From NCBI GenBank assembly GCA_030587605.1, contig JAUQYT010000299.1, positions 1-42,240 on the forward strand: a stretch of DNA of 42,240 nucleotides, given 5' to 3'. The DNA comes from Candidatus Njordarchaeum guaymasense. GTDB taxonomy: Archaea > Asgardarchaeota > Njordarchaeia > Njordarchaeales > Njordarchaeaceae. The notes beneath the pieces are model-generated. The model was not told the origin of the DNA. It was given only the letters and a program-made list of their open reading frames with translations, and ran no database searches. Position numbers and translations under genes: made by a program. This document shows positions 35,629-42,240 of this stretch, one piece after another; the first letter of the stretch is position 1; each line of letters starts with the position of its first letter.

Positions 35629-36384
35629 GTGGATATCTGGAAGTATCACGACATAAGGCACAGGCGGCACCGGTTCTGCAACCCAATAGGGAATGAGAAG
35701 TTTGAGGAATTATGCAGGCAGCTTTCTCTCAGAAAAGGAGCTCGTGTTCTCGACATCGCTTGTGGAAAAGGCGAATTCCTTGTTCGCCTAGCAGAACTTT
35801 ACAGGGTTCAAGGAATTGGAGTTGACATATCACCCTACTGTGTCAGGGATTGCCGAGAAAGATACAACGCTCGGGTTCCAACGGCGAAAATTGAGTTTCT
35901 TGAAATGGACGCTGCCAAGTTTGAACCTGAGTCACTGGAGAGCTATGACCTTACGATGTGTGTTGGGGCAACTTTTGTCTATGGCGCCTTCAGCGAGACT
36001 ACCCGTGCTTTGAAGAAGATGACAAAGCCAGGGGGACTTGTGCTTGTGGGAGAAGTATTCTGGCAGAAGGAACCTGATCCCGAGTACCTGGAGATGGTCG
36101 ACAGAAAAAGAGAGGAATTTTCCACTCATAATGAGAATGTCGCGGCTGGCGAAGAGGAAGGGCTTAGCTGCCTGTACACCGTCGTGAGCGACCACGACGA
36201 CTGGGATCATTATGAGAACCTTAACTGGTGGTCTGTCAACGACTATCTTCTGGCTCACCCTGAGGACCCTGATATTGCTGAGATTCTTGAACGAACGGAG
36301 AAGGAGAAAGAGATCTATCTTCGCTGGGAGAGGGATACGCTGGGATGGGCAATCTACGTGTTCAGGAAGACCTTTCCGACTTAA
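35629..36384 (+). CDS. Class I SAM-dependent methyltransferase
   Basis: A stand-alone methyltransferase of the small-molecule type. Motif I is VLDIACGKGEFLVRLA, the acidic loop GIGVDISPYCV, and the later LTMCVGATFVYGAF and TKPGGLVLVGEVFW give motifs IV-VI. The C-terminal half (WDHYENLNWWSVNDYLLAHP) resembles Methyltransf_25/UbiE-like bacterial proteins. Substrate is unknown. GTG at 35629 with a TTTTTAAATA box about 45 bp upstream. It starts the accessory region right of the rpo operon. Confidence 0.85.
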   Translation: MDIWKYHDIRHRRHRFCNPIGNEKFEELCRQLSLRKGARVLDIACGKGEFLVRLAELYRVQGIGVDISPYCVRDCRERYNARVPTAKIEFLEMDAAKFEPESLESYDLTMCVGATFVYGAFSETTRALKKMTKPGGLVLVGEVFWQKEPDPEYLEMVDRKREEFSTHNENVAAGEEEGLSCLYTVVSDHDDWDHYENLNWWSVNDYLLAHPEDPDIAEILERTEKEKEIYLRWERDTLGWAIYVFRKTFPT

Positions 36385-36420
36385 GTCCGTTAAGAATCGA
36401 AGCGAACAAACGTGCTTGGT

Positions 36421-36755
36421 TTACTGCCCTGACTTGTCTCGGAGTCTTGTCATGATTTTCTCCCTCTGTAATTCTCTAAGCGCCTTGAATGCGATCCATC
36501 TTGCCGAACTGGATCCTTCTTTGCGATTGTCTTTGCCACATTGATTGCTTTCTCATTTAGGCGGAGGTTCCTCTTCCCGATTTGTCTGAGAGCCCAACCT
36601 ACAGCTTTAATGACATAGTTTCTTGCATCAGTTGCCTCTCTTTGTGTAATCCGCAAAAATCTGAAAAATACGGAGTCTTTCTCGTCTTCGTGATGGACCG
36701 CCATCTCGGCCATCAAGAAGTGTTCTCTTGACTGTGTGATGAACAGCTCAGATGT
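36421..36755 (-). pseudogene. AlkD-like DNA alkylation-repair gene remnant
   Basis: On the minus strand the frame reads SREHFLMAEMAVHHEDEKD, then DARNYVIKAVGWALRQIGKRN, a clear match to the C-terminal half of AlkD-type HEAT-like glycosylases. After AKKDP the frame fails. Shifting by one base near 36512 restores SSARWIAFKALRELQREK and a TAA stop at 36421. The N-terminal half is missing: in-frame codons run only to about 36755, where repeat copy A begins. So the gene is truncated and frameshifted. A single sequencing error could explain the shift but not the lost N-terminus. Confidence 0.8.
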
Positions 36756-36756
36756 C

Positions 36757-36845
36757 CCAAAAAAGTATGTGTAGGTCTAAAAACCAGCATATTTGCACTT
36801 CTAGTCTTTTCTCCTGTTCAGGCATCTCATGCTTCGACAGCTCCA
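36757..36845 (-). repeat. Dispersed repeat, copy A
   Basis: Member of a five-copy family. On the minus strand the core reads AGAAAAGACTAGAA, about 10 variable bases with ATATG, GGTTTTTAGACCTACA, then a T6 tract. Copy A also shares with copy D about 30 bp beyond the core (AGGCAtCTCATgCTTC on the plus strand). It abuts the truncated end of the AlkD remnant. Confidence 0.8.
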
Positions 36846-36952
36846 GACCACAAGACGAACCCTGACGCAGAACGGACGAGAAACTACGCGTTCAGCTTGA
36901 TCGCTATTTGATGGGATTAAACGTGAAGTGACAACTTTCGCAACGCTACGCC

Positions 36953-36981
36953 AAAAAGGTTGGATGTTGCAGAGCCCAACC
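36953..36981 (-). terminator. Hairpin-T5 terminator after the iron-sulfur protein gene
   Basis: Immediately after the stop codon, minus strand GGTTGG pairs with CCAACC around a 12-nt loop and is followed by TTTTT. It looks like a classic intrinsic terminator. Confidence 0.65.
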
Positions 36982-36982
36982 G

Positions 36983-38167
36983 TTAATCCAATGACCTTGA
37001 CTGGACGCCTTTCTGCCGCATCTCGTTCTTCTTGTTCATGATCTCCGTATACAAAGAATCCGAGTTCTTTGCGGGTACGGTCACTTTTTCCTTTTTGGAA
37101 AGTCTGGTAGCGCCGGAAGCGCAGGTTGGAACGCAGACTCCGCATCCAATGCACCGATCTCGGTTAACCGTCGACACATAGTTCACGAGTTTCCGAGCAG
37201 ACATTTGGCACCGTTTCAGACAGGTCCCGCACGCAGTGCACAACCCAGGATCGACTTCTGCATAATGGTTTGTCGCGACAAAATCCACGGGTCGGGGAAA
37301 GGCTTTCACCATTGTTAGAATTCCACAGCAATCCCCACAGCAACAACATATAACCTCTGGACGCTCGGCGTTCTGCGGTTCAAGGATTAACCCGTCTTCC
37401 TCCGCTTTCCTCAAAACCTCGAGTGCACCCTGCCTACTAATGGGTCGGCCCACTCCCCGATCTATATACATCTGAGCAAGAGAACCCAGATAGATACACG
37501 TCTCACGCAATTGGGTTCGGCGGCACCGCGACCCAACGATGTCCATTCCTTTGCGGCAGATGCAGTCAGTCACACAGATCGGACCTTCGCTATTCTCAAC
37601 AACCCATCTCAATTCGTCGTAGGTGGAGACGTGGTGTTCGGGGATTATGCTTTTCTCTATCGGGATTACGCGTAACTGGGGAATTCGGGTGAGGTACATT
37701 TCAGAAGCAAATCCTTCTTGGCAAAATTGAGCGTGGTCAAGGAATAGTTCGCTTGTAAGTGCTTTTACTTGTTGTTCATACCAGCCAATTACATACAATG
37801 CGTTACCGTATTTCTTCTCGCTGCCCTCTTTCTTGAAGTTGATAGTCCCTTTCTTGAACATGGCATCCAATATCCGTTCTAAATTCTCGATTGGTATACT
37901 GGTGTCCTTTGCGCGAGCATAGATCTGCTTGATCGATTCGAGACTGTAACTTAGGTATGTAGCAATACGTGCTTCTTCGGGTGTGAAAAGACGCTTCAGC
38001 AACCGCATTTCTACGCCTGACTTCGTAGCTGGAAACCCGACAGGTAGCTGGTCAAGATGCTGCTGCAGCTTCCTATATGCATCTGTACCAGTGGCATAAC
38101 TTTTCGATTCTTGACTTATCCCCTCCTTCTGAAGTAATCCCTCCTCCTTCTCGATGACTTCCTGCAC
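36983..38167 (-). CDS. Iron-sulfur protein with C-terminal 2x[4Fe-4S] ferredoxin domain
   Basis: A 394-aa protein. The N-terminal half has a winged-helix-like segment (LLKRLFTPEEARIATYLS, then ERILDAMFKKGTINFKK). In the middle are Cys-rich motifs CVTDCICRKGMDIVGSRC and EVICCCCGDCCGILT. The C-terminus is a standard ferredoxin domain, CTACGTCLKRCQ then CIGCGVCVPTC. It belongs to a broad archaeal/bacterial group of ferredoxin-like proteins of unknown role, probably electron transfer in the cytoplasm. GTG start at 38167. A hairpin terminator follows directly. Confidence 0.85.
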   Translation of the reverse strand: MQEVIEKEEGLLQKEGISQESKSYATGTDAYRKLQQHLDQLPVGFPATKSGVEMRLLKRLFTPEEARIATYLSYSLESIKQIYARAKDTSIPIENLERILDAMFKKGTINFKKEGSEKKYGNALYVIGWYEQQVKALTSELFLDHAQFCQEGFASEMYLTRIPQLRVIPIEKSIIPEHHVSTYDELRWVVENSEGPICVTDCICRKGMDIVGSRCRRTQLRETCIYLGSLAQMYIDRGVGRPISRQGALEVLRKAEEDGLILEPQNAERPEVICCCCGDCCGILTMVKAFPRPVDFVATNHYAEVDPGLCTACGTCLKRCQMSARKLVNYVSTVNRDRCIGCGVCVPTCASGATRLSKKEKVTVPAKNSDSLYTEIMNKKNEMRQKGVQSRSLD

Positions 38168-38375
38168 TAAGCAAACACAAAAATTACAGTAGGATTACCC
38201 ATATAAGAATAATGGAAACTAACAGCGGCTATGTCACATGTTGCAGGCTCCCAACAGCGTCTATTAGCTGGTGCCTTTTCTCTTCATCGCGATAGTCCAG
38301 GTAACCCTCTTGCCACATCTCGATCTTGTTGATGGGAGGAACACGGAGAGTTCATTTGAACATATTTGTTTCAAA

Positions 38376-38462
38376 GGAAATTCCTATCTGAACTTAGTCG
38401 CCAAAAAAGAAGGCTGTAGTTCTGTAAACCGGCATATTTGGACTTCTAGTCTTTTCTGTGCA
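38376..38462 (-). repeat. Dispersed repeat, copy B
   Basis: Second family copy, inside the 379-bp gap between the iron-sulfur and FAD-oxidoreductase genes. It shares the core and also about 25 bp beyond the poly-T tract with copy D (GGAAA-TCCTAT-TGA...TCGCC on the plus strand). The rest of the gap shows no gene. Confidence 0.8.
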
Positions 38463-38546
38463 AACGTCGATCAATGCGTTGGCAGTTTTTGTTGTTCGCC
38501 CCTGAACTGATTGTGAGCATTCTGTCTCAATCGTACAATGCGCTTT

Positions 38547-39932
38547 CTAGACCTTCCTATGCTTCTTCAGAACCACATCTGAGCACTGGATAGCGCTTTC
38601 AGCTGCGAGTTCTGTTCCTATTCCCCATCCCCCTGCGTCTCCGCCGACCATGTATAATCCTTCTATGGGGAGTATTGGTGACGGTCTGTTGGCTCCCGTT
38701 TGACCTACTTTCTGTCCCACTCCTATAACAGATGCTTCTTTTCCCGCCAAAAGTTCAATGTCTCTGGGCGTTGTAACGTCCCACCACATCAGGTTGTCTT
38801 GCAGCATGGGGAAGACTTTCTCCAAGGATCTCATTGAATTCTCTATCCATCTTTCCCTGTTCTTATCGAAAACCTCTTGAGTCATCCAAGTTCCTGCTAT
38901 GACTAGCTGTCTTCCTTTCGGCGCTAAACTCGGGTCGTAGTTTGAAGGTACCGGTATGAATAAGTCTACTTCATCGGGGACATGGCCTTTCAGTATTGAA
39001 CGGTATCTCTGTTCTGGATCCTCCGAGGAGAATGAGAAAACAAGTTTGAGATCTGTTATCGGTTTTTTCAGTGCGACTTTGAGTGCGAATGCGCTCATCG
39101 AGTACTTGAGTCTGTCCACCTTCTTGAGATAGTTTCCATCGAAATGGCTTCTGCCGACCAAGTTGTTCACAGTTTCTCTTATTCCTGCGTTGCTTATGAC
39201 TGTCTTCGACGAAACGAATTCACCGTCTGCAAGTTCGACGCCTCGGACTCTCTGGCCTTCGACTATGATCCTCTTGGCTGAAATCCCTGTCTTCACGTCT
39301 CCCTTGAATTTACTTATCCCGTTAGCGTAAGCTTGGGGAACTGAAATGCATCCTCCTTTGGGGTATCCAGTACTTAGATGCTTTACGAGTGAAGAAGCGC
39401 ACCTTACGAATTCGCCGGCTGAGGCTTCGGTGTAAGGAATCACAAAATACAAAGCGCAAATGGTGTTGATGAAAGAGTGGACTAGTGTGTTGTTGGTGTA
39501 CTTGCTTAACCAGGATTTTGTGTTTATCTTGTCGAGGTCTTTCGTATCCTGTATTTGCAGTATGTCTGAGAATAGTCTTGTAACCTTCTGAGCATCGAAA
39601 GGTGGTATCAATTCACCAAGTTCCTTAGGAAACTTCCAGAATTTTCCCTGGTAGTACTGTGAAGGGCCAGGACTTCGCGCCAGAACCCATTCAATAGCGT
39701 TCTCCATTCCTATCATTTTCAGAATTCTGCCGTGAGGCCCGTTTTTTGTTCTTCCAAAAGAATGAACACCTACATCTATCTTGAAACCCTCCTTCTCATA
39801 AGTGCTGCAGCGACCACCAATGATCTCGTTTTTTTCAACAAGAAGGGTTCCTAGTCCTTGTGAAGATAAAATGGCCCCGACAGCTGTTCCCCCGACACCA
39901 CCGCCAATTACAACCACATCATAATCCGACAT
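38547..39932 (-). CDS. FAD-dependent oxidoreductase of the phytoene desaturase (CrtI) type
   Basis: A flavoprotein with an N-terminal Rossmann motif VVIGGGVGGTAVGAILSSQG, the EKNEIIGGRCSTYEKEGF segment typical of CrtI/protoporphyrinogen-oxidase-like enzymes, and the C-terminal FAD contact LYMVGGDAGGWGIGTELA. Length (461 aa) fits. Substrate may be an isoprenoid or carotenoid-like lipid, for example geranylgeranyl chain redox, but it cannot be decided from sequence. ATG at 39932. No carotenoid genes are beside it. Confidence 0.87.
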   Translation of the reverse strand: MSDYDVVVIGGGVGGTAVGAILSSQGLGTLLVEKNEIIGGRCSTYEKEGFKIDVGVHSFGRTKNGPHGRILKMIGMENAIEWVLARSPGPSQYYQGKFWKFPKELGELIPPFDAQKVTRLFSDILQIQDTKDLDKINTKSWLSKYTNNTLVHSFINTICALYFVIPYTEASAGEFVRCASSLVKHLSTGYPKGGCISVPQAYANGISKFKGDVKTGISAKRIIVEGQRVRGVELADGEFVSSKTVISNAGIRETVNNLVGRSHFDGNYLKKVDRLKYSMSAFALKVALKKPITDLKLVFSFSSEDPEQRYRSILKGHVPDEVDLFIPVPSNYDPSLAPKGRQLVIAGTWMTQEVFDKNRERWIENSMRSLEKVFPMLQDNLMWWDVTTPRDIELLAGKEASVIGVGQKVGQTGANRPSPILPIEGLYMVGGDAGGWGIGTELAAESAIQCSDVVLKKHRKV

Positions 39933-40304
39933 TCCCCACCCTCAAGAAAACAAGATTGTGATAATTCTTTATAACAATTATTGTGAAAGGGGTCGGTGTC
40001 TGTCAGAAGAAACCCTGCGACGCGGTTCATCCCTCTAGCGCGTTAACTGGCGGCTTTCCAGCCATCGAAGTTCGTGCCTCGCTTCTAACGGGTTTTGAAA
40101 GCTGGAGAGGGAAGACATACAGGGGCTTCAAAGATTCTTAAGATGGAAAAATAAGGTTGTAGGTCTGCAAGCACACATATTCGTGGTTCTAGTCTTTTCC
40201 CTGCCTAGACTTTTCAACCGAGACGCTATTGTTGGCGCTTGCATAGAAGCTCGAAAAGATGTGGGTCCCAAAAAAAAGGGTTGTGCTGGATGGATTGGGA
40301 CTAA
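39933..40304. other. Gap with repeat copy C
   Basis: The 372-bp interval holds repeat copy C. The remaining part includes small imperfect hairpins (for example CTGG...CCAG near 40048-40064 and GAAG...CTTC near 40069-40087) but no RNA family I recognise and no gene. Confidence 0.45.
40147..40205 (-). repeat. Dispersed repeat, copy C
   Basis: Core on the minus strand: GGAAAAGACTAGAACCACGAATATGTGTGCTTGCAGACC in pieces, followed by TACAACC and a T5 tract. Nearest to copy D in the centre. Located about 100 bp beyond the stop of the 40305-40622 gene on the same strand. Confidence 0.78.
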
Positions 40305-40622
40305 CTACACTCTCAATGGCCAGACGATGTAGAATTCGATGTGATTATGTTTGATAATCTTCTCGGCTTCCTTGTTGAGCTTTTGCTCTTCTGGATCAGC
40401 CCACAGTTTGTACATTGTTTCTTCGTATTTCGCCATGCTCTTCCATTCTCTCTCTATGATGATCGTGTCAGTGTCGCCGCTTGCAGAGTAGGCGCGGTAA
40501 CGCCGCTTCGGTGGAAAGGCGTATTTCTTCTCTACCTGATCGTACCTCTTGTCAATTGCCTCAAGTTCGTCCCATTTTCCGGGGTAGATTTTCTGGACTT
40601 GGCGCTCCAAGATAACTGGCAC
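40305..40622 (-). CDS. NIPSNAP-like / dimeric alpha-beta barrel protein
   Basis: A 105-aa protein resembling small ferredoxin-like (dimeric alpha-beta barrel) proteins of the NIPSNAP/ABM type: MPVILERQVQKIYPGKWDEL, then RRYRAYSASGDTDTIIIEREW, then MAKYEETMYKLWADPE and EFYIVWPLR at the end. The alternating strand-helix pattern is clear. Function is unknown; some relatives are monooxygenase-like or structural. GTG start at 40622. Confidence 0.75.
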   Translation of the reverse strand: MPVILERQVQKIYPGKWDELEAIDKRYDQVEKKYAFPPKRRYRAYSASGDTDTIIIEREWKSMAKYEETMYKLWADPEEQKLNKEAEKIIKHNHIEFYIVWPLRV

Positions 40623-40725
40623 CCTAGACCGACCTCCAAACAGATCTGAGTGCGGGTTTCCTATATGAGTCTAGCGCGCTAGAAAAGAGGCTACCGAAAG
40701 TCTATCCGAGTACGTCTTTTTCGCC

Positions 40726-40840
40726 GGAAACTCCTATTTGAGCCTGCTCGCCAAAAAAGGAGGTTGTAGGTCTATAAACACACATATTTGTGGTTTTAGT
40801 CTTTTCTCTTGTTTAGGCACCTCATTCTTCAACGCTTCCG
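40726..40840 (-). repeat. Dispersed repeat, copy D (longest)
   Basis: The longest copy, sharing both outer extensions: one with copy B beyond the poly-T tract and one with copy A at the other end. On the plus strand the centre CACA-TATT-TGTG is a small palindrome; copy A has GCA-TATT-TGC at the same place, a paired change. It lies in the 470-bp gap before the H1-like gene. Confidence 0.82.
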
Positions 40841-40938
40841 CGCCTGACAGAGCGATCTTCCCCATGAGCTCTGAGCTCGAGAAATAGCAGGTTAGGCAGA
40901 AAAGAAAGCAAGGGAAACGGTATCTAAGGAAAGCCGAT

Positions 40939-40985
40939 AACTGTACACGGTTCAAGATGAACCGCGAACGTACAGTTCCTTTTTT
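40939..40985 (+). terminator. Strong hairpin followed by T6
   Basis: AACTGTAC (40939-40946) pairs with GTACAGTT (40970-40977), and inside it GGTTC (40949-40953) pairs with GAACC (40959-40963). Then CC and six T follow. On the plus strand this is a terminator-like structure with no recognised gene just before it, so it may end an unannotated RNA. Confidence 0.6.
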
Positions 40986-41092
40986 CTCAATCTTGAGGAC
41001 AAGGAATAGCGATGCAGTTCGAGTGACTGCCTGCTACACCACGCATGACTTTATCTACAAAAACACAGATATAGTGATCTAGGTGGCTAGAA

Positions 41093-41248
41093 ATGACCCC
41101 ATTTGGATTTGGGAAGAAAGCTAAGAAAGTGTCCAAGAAGACCAAGTCGACGGCGAAGAAGACGGGTAAAGCAGTAAAGAAAGGGGCAAAGAAGACAGCC
41201 AAGGCAACGCGCCACGCAGCGCACAAAGTAGGCGAAGCAGTAACCTAA
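41093..41248 (+). CDS. Lys/Ala-rich histone H1-like basic protein (51 aa)
   Basis: After MTPFGFG the protein is built of Lys-Lys-x-(Ala/Thr/Ser) units: KKAKKVSKKTKS, TAKKTGKAVKK, GAKKTAKATRHAAHK, ending VGEAVT. Eighteen or more residues are Lys or Arg, with repeated AKKT like histone H1 tails or bacterial H1-like proteins. ATG at 41093 is 6 bp after AGGTGG, and TAA closes the frame. Such a composition is rarely produced by chance and suggests DNA or RNA binding. There is no globular domain, so it is not a histone-fold protein. Its short length may hide it from gene callers. Confidence 0.72.
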   Translation: MTPFGFGKKAKKVSKKTKSTAKKTGKAVKKGAKKTAKATRHAAHKVGEAVT

Positions 41249-41477
41249 GCAGAAAGCGGAGTCAAGAAACACCTAGCGCGGTCAGACTATTAGCAATAAG
41301 GCAATAAGGCAGAATATCCTTTCAATTCCTCTTCCTTCTTGTATGCCACTTGCCGAATGGCGCTGCGGAGATGGGAAACTGCTAGAGTCCTTGTCTTTGA
41401 TTGAGTTCGCTGTATCCGCGCGTCTAAGGGCAGTCCACTATTCCATCAAGTGACAAACTTAGAAAGACGAATTTACA

Positions 41478-41530
41478 TGCAAAAAAAGGAAAGTGAGGCC
41501 TGTAAAAACATATTCTTGGGACTCCAGTCT
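41478..41530 (-). repeat. Dispersed repeat, copy E (most divergent)
   Basis: On the minus strand AGAAAAGACTGGAGTCC, then AAGAATATG, TTTTTACAGGCCTCAC and a T7 tract. It retains the poly-T end, ATATG centre and AAAAGACT end of the family. It lies in the 439-bp gap between the H1-like gene and tRNA-Asp; nothing else was recognised there. Confidence 0.65.
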
Positions 41531-41645
41531 TTTCTGTATCGGAGATGATTCACGAGCACAACCAAGAGGAATGGTAACTGGCTGGAACAGGTTAGAGATC
41601 ATGTCGCGGTTGTCCCCAAGAGGCGAAGGAATAGACTTCGAAAAA

Positions 41646-41654
41646 GATTAAAAG
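41646..41654 (+). promoter_or_regulatory. TATA-like element of tRNA-Asp
   Basis: GATTAAAAG is 34-42 bp upstream of the tRNA 5' end, allowing a short 5' leader. Confidence 0.4.
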
Positions 41655-41687
41655 ACTTCTGCTCCTAGTATGCATCATGCACACGGT

Positions 41688-41859
41688 GCCCTGGTAGTGC
41701 AAGCCTCCTCCCGGAAGGCGAGGAGACCACAAAGCGGTTAACATCTGGGTCTGTCACACCCACAACCACGGGGACAAAACCCAGGACGCGGGTTCGAGAA
41801 AGATCACCGTTAAGTCAATTTGCAGAAGACGATGATTTTACAAAATCCCGCCCAGGGCG
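41688..41859 (+). tRNA. tRNA-Asp(GUC) interrupted by three introns
   Basis: Acceptor GCCCTGG (41688-41694) pairs with CCAGGGC (41852-41858), discriminator G. The anticodon arm TGGGT-CTGTCAC-ACCCA reads GUC, and the T stem GCGGG pairs with CCCGC. Removing three blocks leaves a 72-nt tRNA: intron 1 about 41701-41732 (32 nt, D arm, internal hairpin CCTCCTC/GAGGAG); intron 2 about 41758-41778 (21 nt, 38/39, splice helix TGTC/GACA with 3-nt bulges); intron 3 about 41798-41844 (47 nt, T loop, no clear bulge-helix-bulge seen). Boundaries may shift by one base. CCA is not encoded; a T6 tract follows (41861-41866). Confidence 0.86.
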
Positions 41860-41884
41860 CTTTTTTCTTTCTGTGTAAGGATTT

Positions 41885-42240
41885 TCATAAGTCAAGAAGA
41901 GGGAAAAACGTTGTTTCTCTTTCGTGGATTGGATTCTTTCGTTTTCGCTTTGAATCCCGCCCTTGGGGTCTCGCATTTGCCCAGTAGACCTTTGTCCAGT
42001 AACCTCGCTCTGGCAGAGAAACCCTAAGCCTCCTGCATTTTTTGCTCACGGTATCAGTTGGCGATACATTGTATTTGACTGCAATTTGTCTTAGCGTCAT
42101 CTCCTGCACCAGTTCTTCCAATTCTTCCTCTTTGATTGTTCGCCATTCATGTTGCAGTATGTTTCTTTTCTGGACCCTTTCGAGTGTGCAAGCTTCTTTG
42201 GCTCTATTCGACAGATCCTTTCTTTCGCATGGTGACCAAC
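41885..42240 (-). CDS. HTH protein cut by the right edge (possible HNH-nuclease C-terminus)
   Basis: The frame is open to the window end, so only the C-terminal 117 codons are visible. LEELVQEMTLRQIAVKYNVS followed by VSKKCRRLRVSLPERGYW is a helix-turn-helix ending in the RGYW motif common at the C-terminus of HNH endonuclease-like and phage-type proteins. A WSPCERKDLSNRAKEAC segment upstream holds two Cys. Role and start are unknown without the missing part. Confidence 0.65.
   Translation of the reverse strand, partial: WSPCERKDLSNRAKEACTLERVQKRNILQHEWRTIKEEELEELVQEMTLRQIAVKYNVSPTDTVSKKCRRLRVSLPERGYWTKVYWANARPQGRDSKRKRKNPIHERETTFFPLLDL

Noticed and set aside
40020..40110. Additional tRNA or structured RNA near CTGGCGGCTTTCCAG and GTTCGTGCC
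   Set aside because: I could not form acceptor, D and T stems consistently, even allowing introns.
40734..40955. 73-codon minus-strand frame across repeat D
   Set aside because: It runs through the repeat itself and has no start signal or conserved composition.
36757..41530. CRISPR array from the five repeats
   Set aside because: The copies are 0.5-2 kb apart, differ in length and sequence, and no cas genes are present.

Overview
This window is archaeal chromosome. It carries PCNA, GINS, TFS, TFE, RpoF, RpoL, RpoH, RpoB and a split RpoA'/A'', together with aEF-1A, NAC, PAN, MBF1, diphthamide synthesis (Dph2), exosome Csl4, archaeal Trm56, TrmY and Pus10, and tRNA genes with bulge-helix-bulge introns. 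A single-piece RpoB with a two-piece RpoA, plus multi-intron tRNA genes, points to the TACK side of the archaea, perhaps a bathyarchaeal lineage. The lineage is an inference; no 16S gene is present. TTG and GTG starts are very common.

Layout. 1-5418 (+): SRP54 (cut by the left edge), TrmY, Pus10, L21e, RpoF, a DUF655 protein and KsgA/Dim1. 5426-9699 (-): HemK2-type methyltransferase, GINS, PCNA, an OB-fold protein, TFS, an RNase III-like protein, RpoL and Csl4, a replication/transcription/RNA-decay block. 9959-12907: a METTL5-like methyltransferase, Dph2 and enolase. 12982-14350 (-): five small, mostly Cys-containing proteins of unknown function. 14445-18704: prepilin peptidase, an acetyltransferase, an MglA-like GTPase, a small membrane protein, ATP synthase subunit D, NAC and a PUA protein. 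18715-21892: PAN, MBF1, Trm56 and TFE. 22383-35374 (-): tRNA-Ser and the large operon rpoH-rpoB-rpoA1-rpoA2-rpl30e-nusA-rps7-tuf-rps10, with tRNA-Lys upstream. 35629-42240: an accessory region with a methyltransferase, a broken AlkD-like gene, an iron-sulfur protein, a FAD oxidoreductase, a NIPSNAP-like protein, a short Lys/Ala-rich histone H1-like protein, tRNA-Asp, five copies of a dispersed repeat, and an HTH protein cut by the right edge.

The most unusual content is in RNA genes and intervening sequences. tRNA-Lys(UUU) can be read only if four introns are removed (D arm, anticodon stem, anticodon loop, T loop). tRNA-Asp(GUC) needs three removed (D arm, anticodon arm, T loop). tRNA-Val(UAC) appears to have an intron in the variable region and tRNA-Ser(UGA) a short canonical one. 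RpoA' carries a 499-residue intein four residues before the catalytic NADFDGD motif. It contains LAGLIDADG-like motifs and a helix-turn-helix, and has Lys rather than His before its terminal Asn.

Functional links: Pus10, TrmY and Trm56 all modify the tRNA T loop (positions 54-56), the loop interrupted by introns in two tRNAs here. GINS and PCNA are adjacent. PAN keeps a C-terminal Ile-Tyr-Gly that fits the HbYX proteasome-docking rule.
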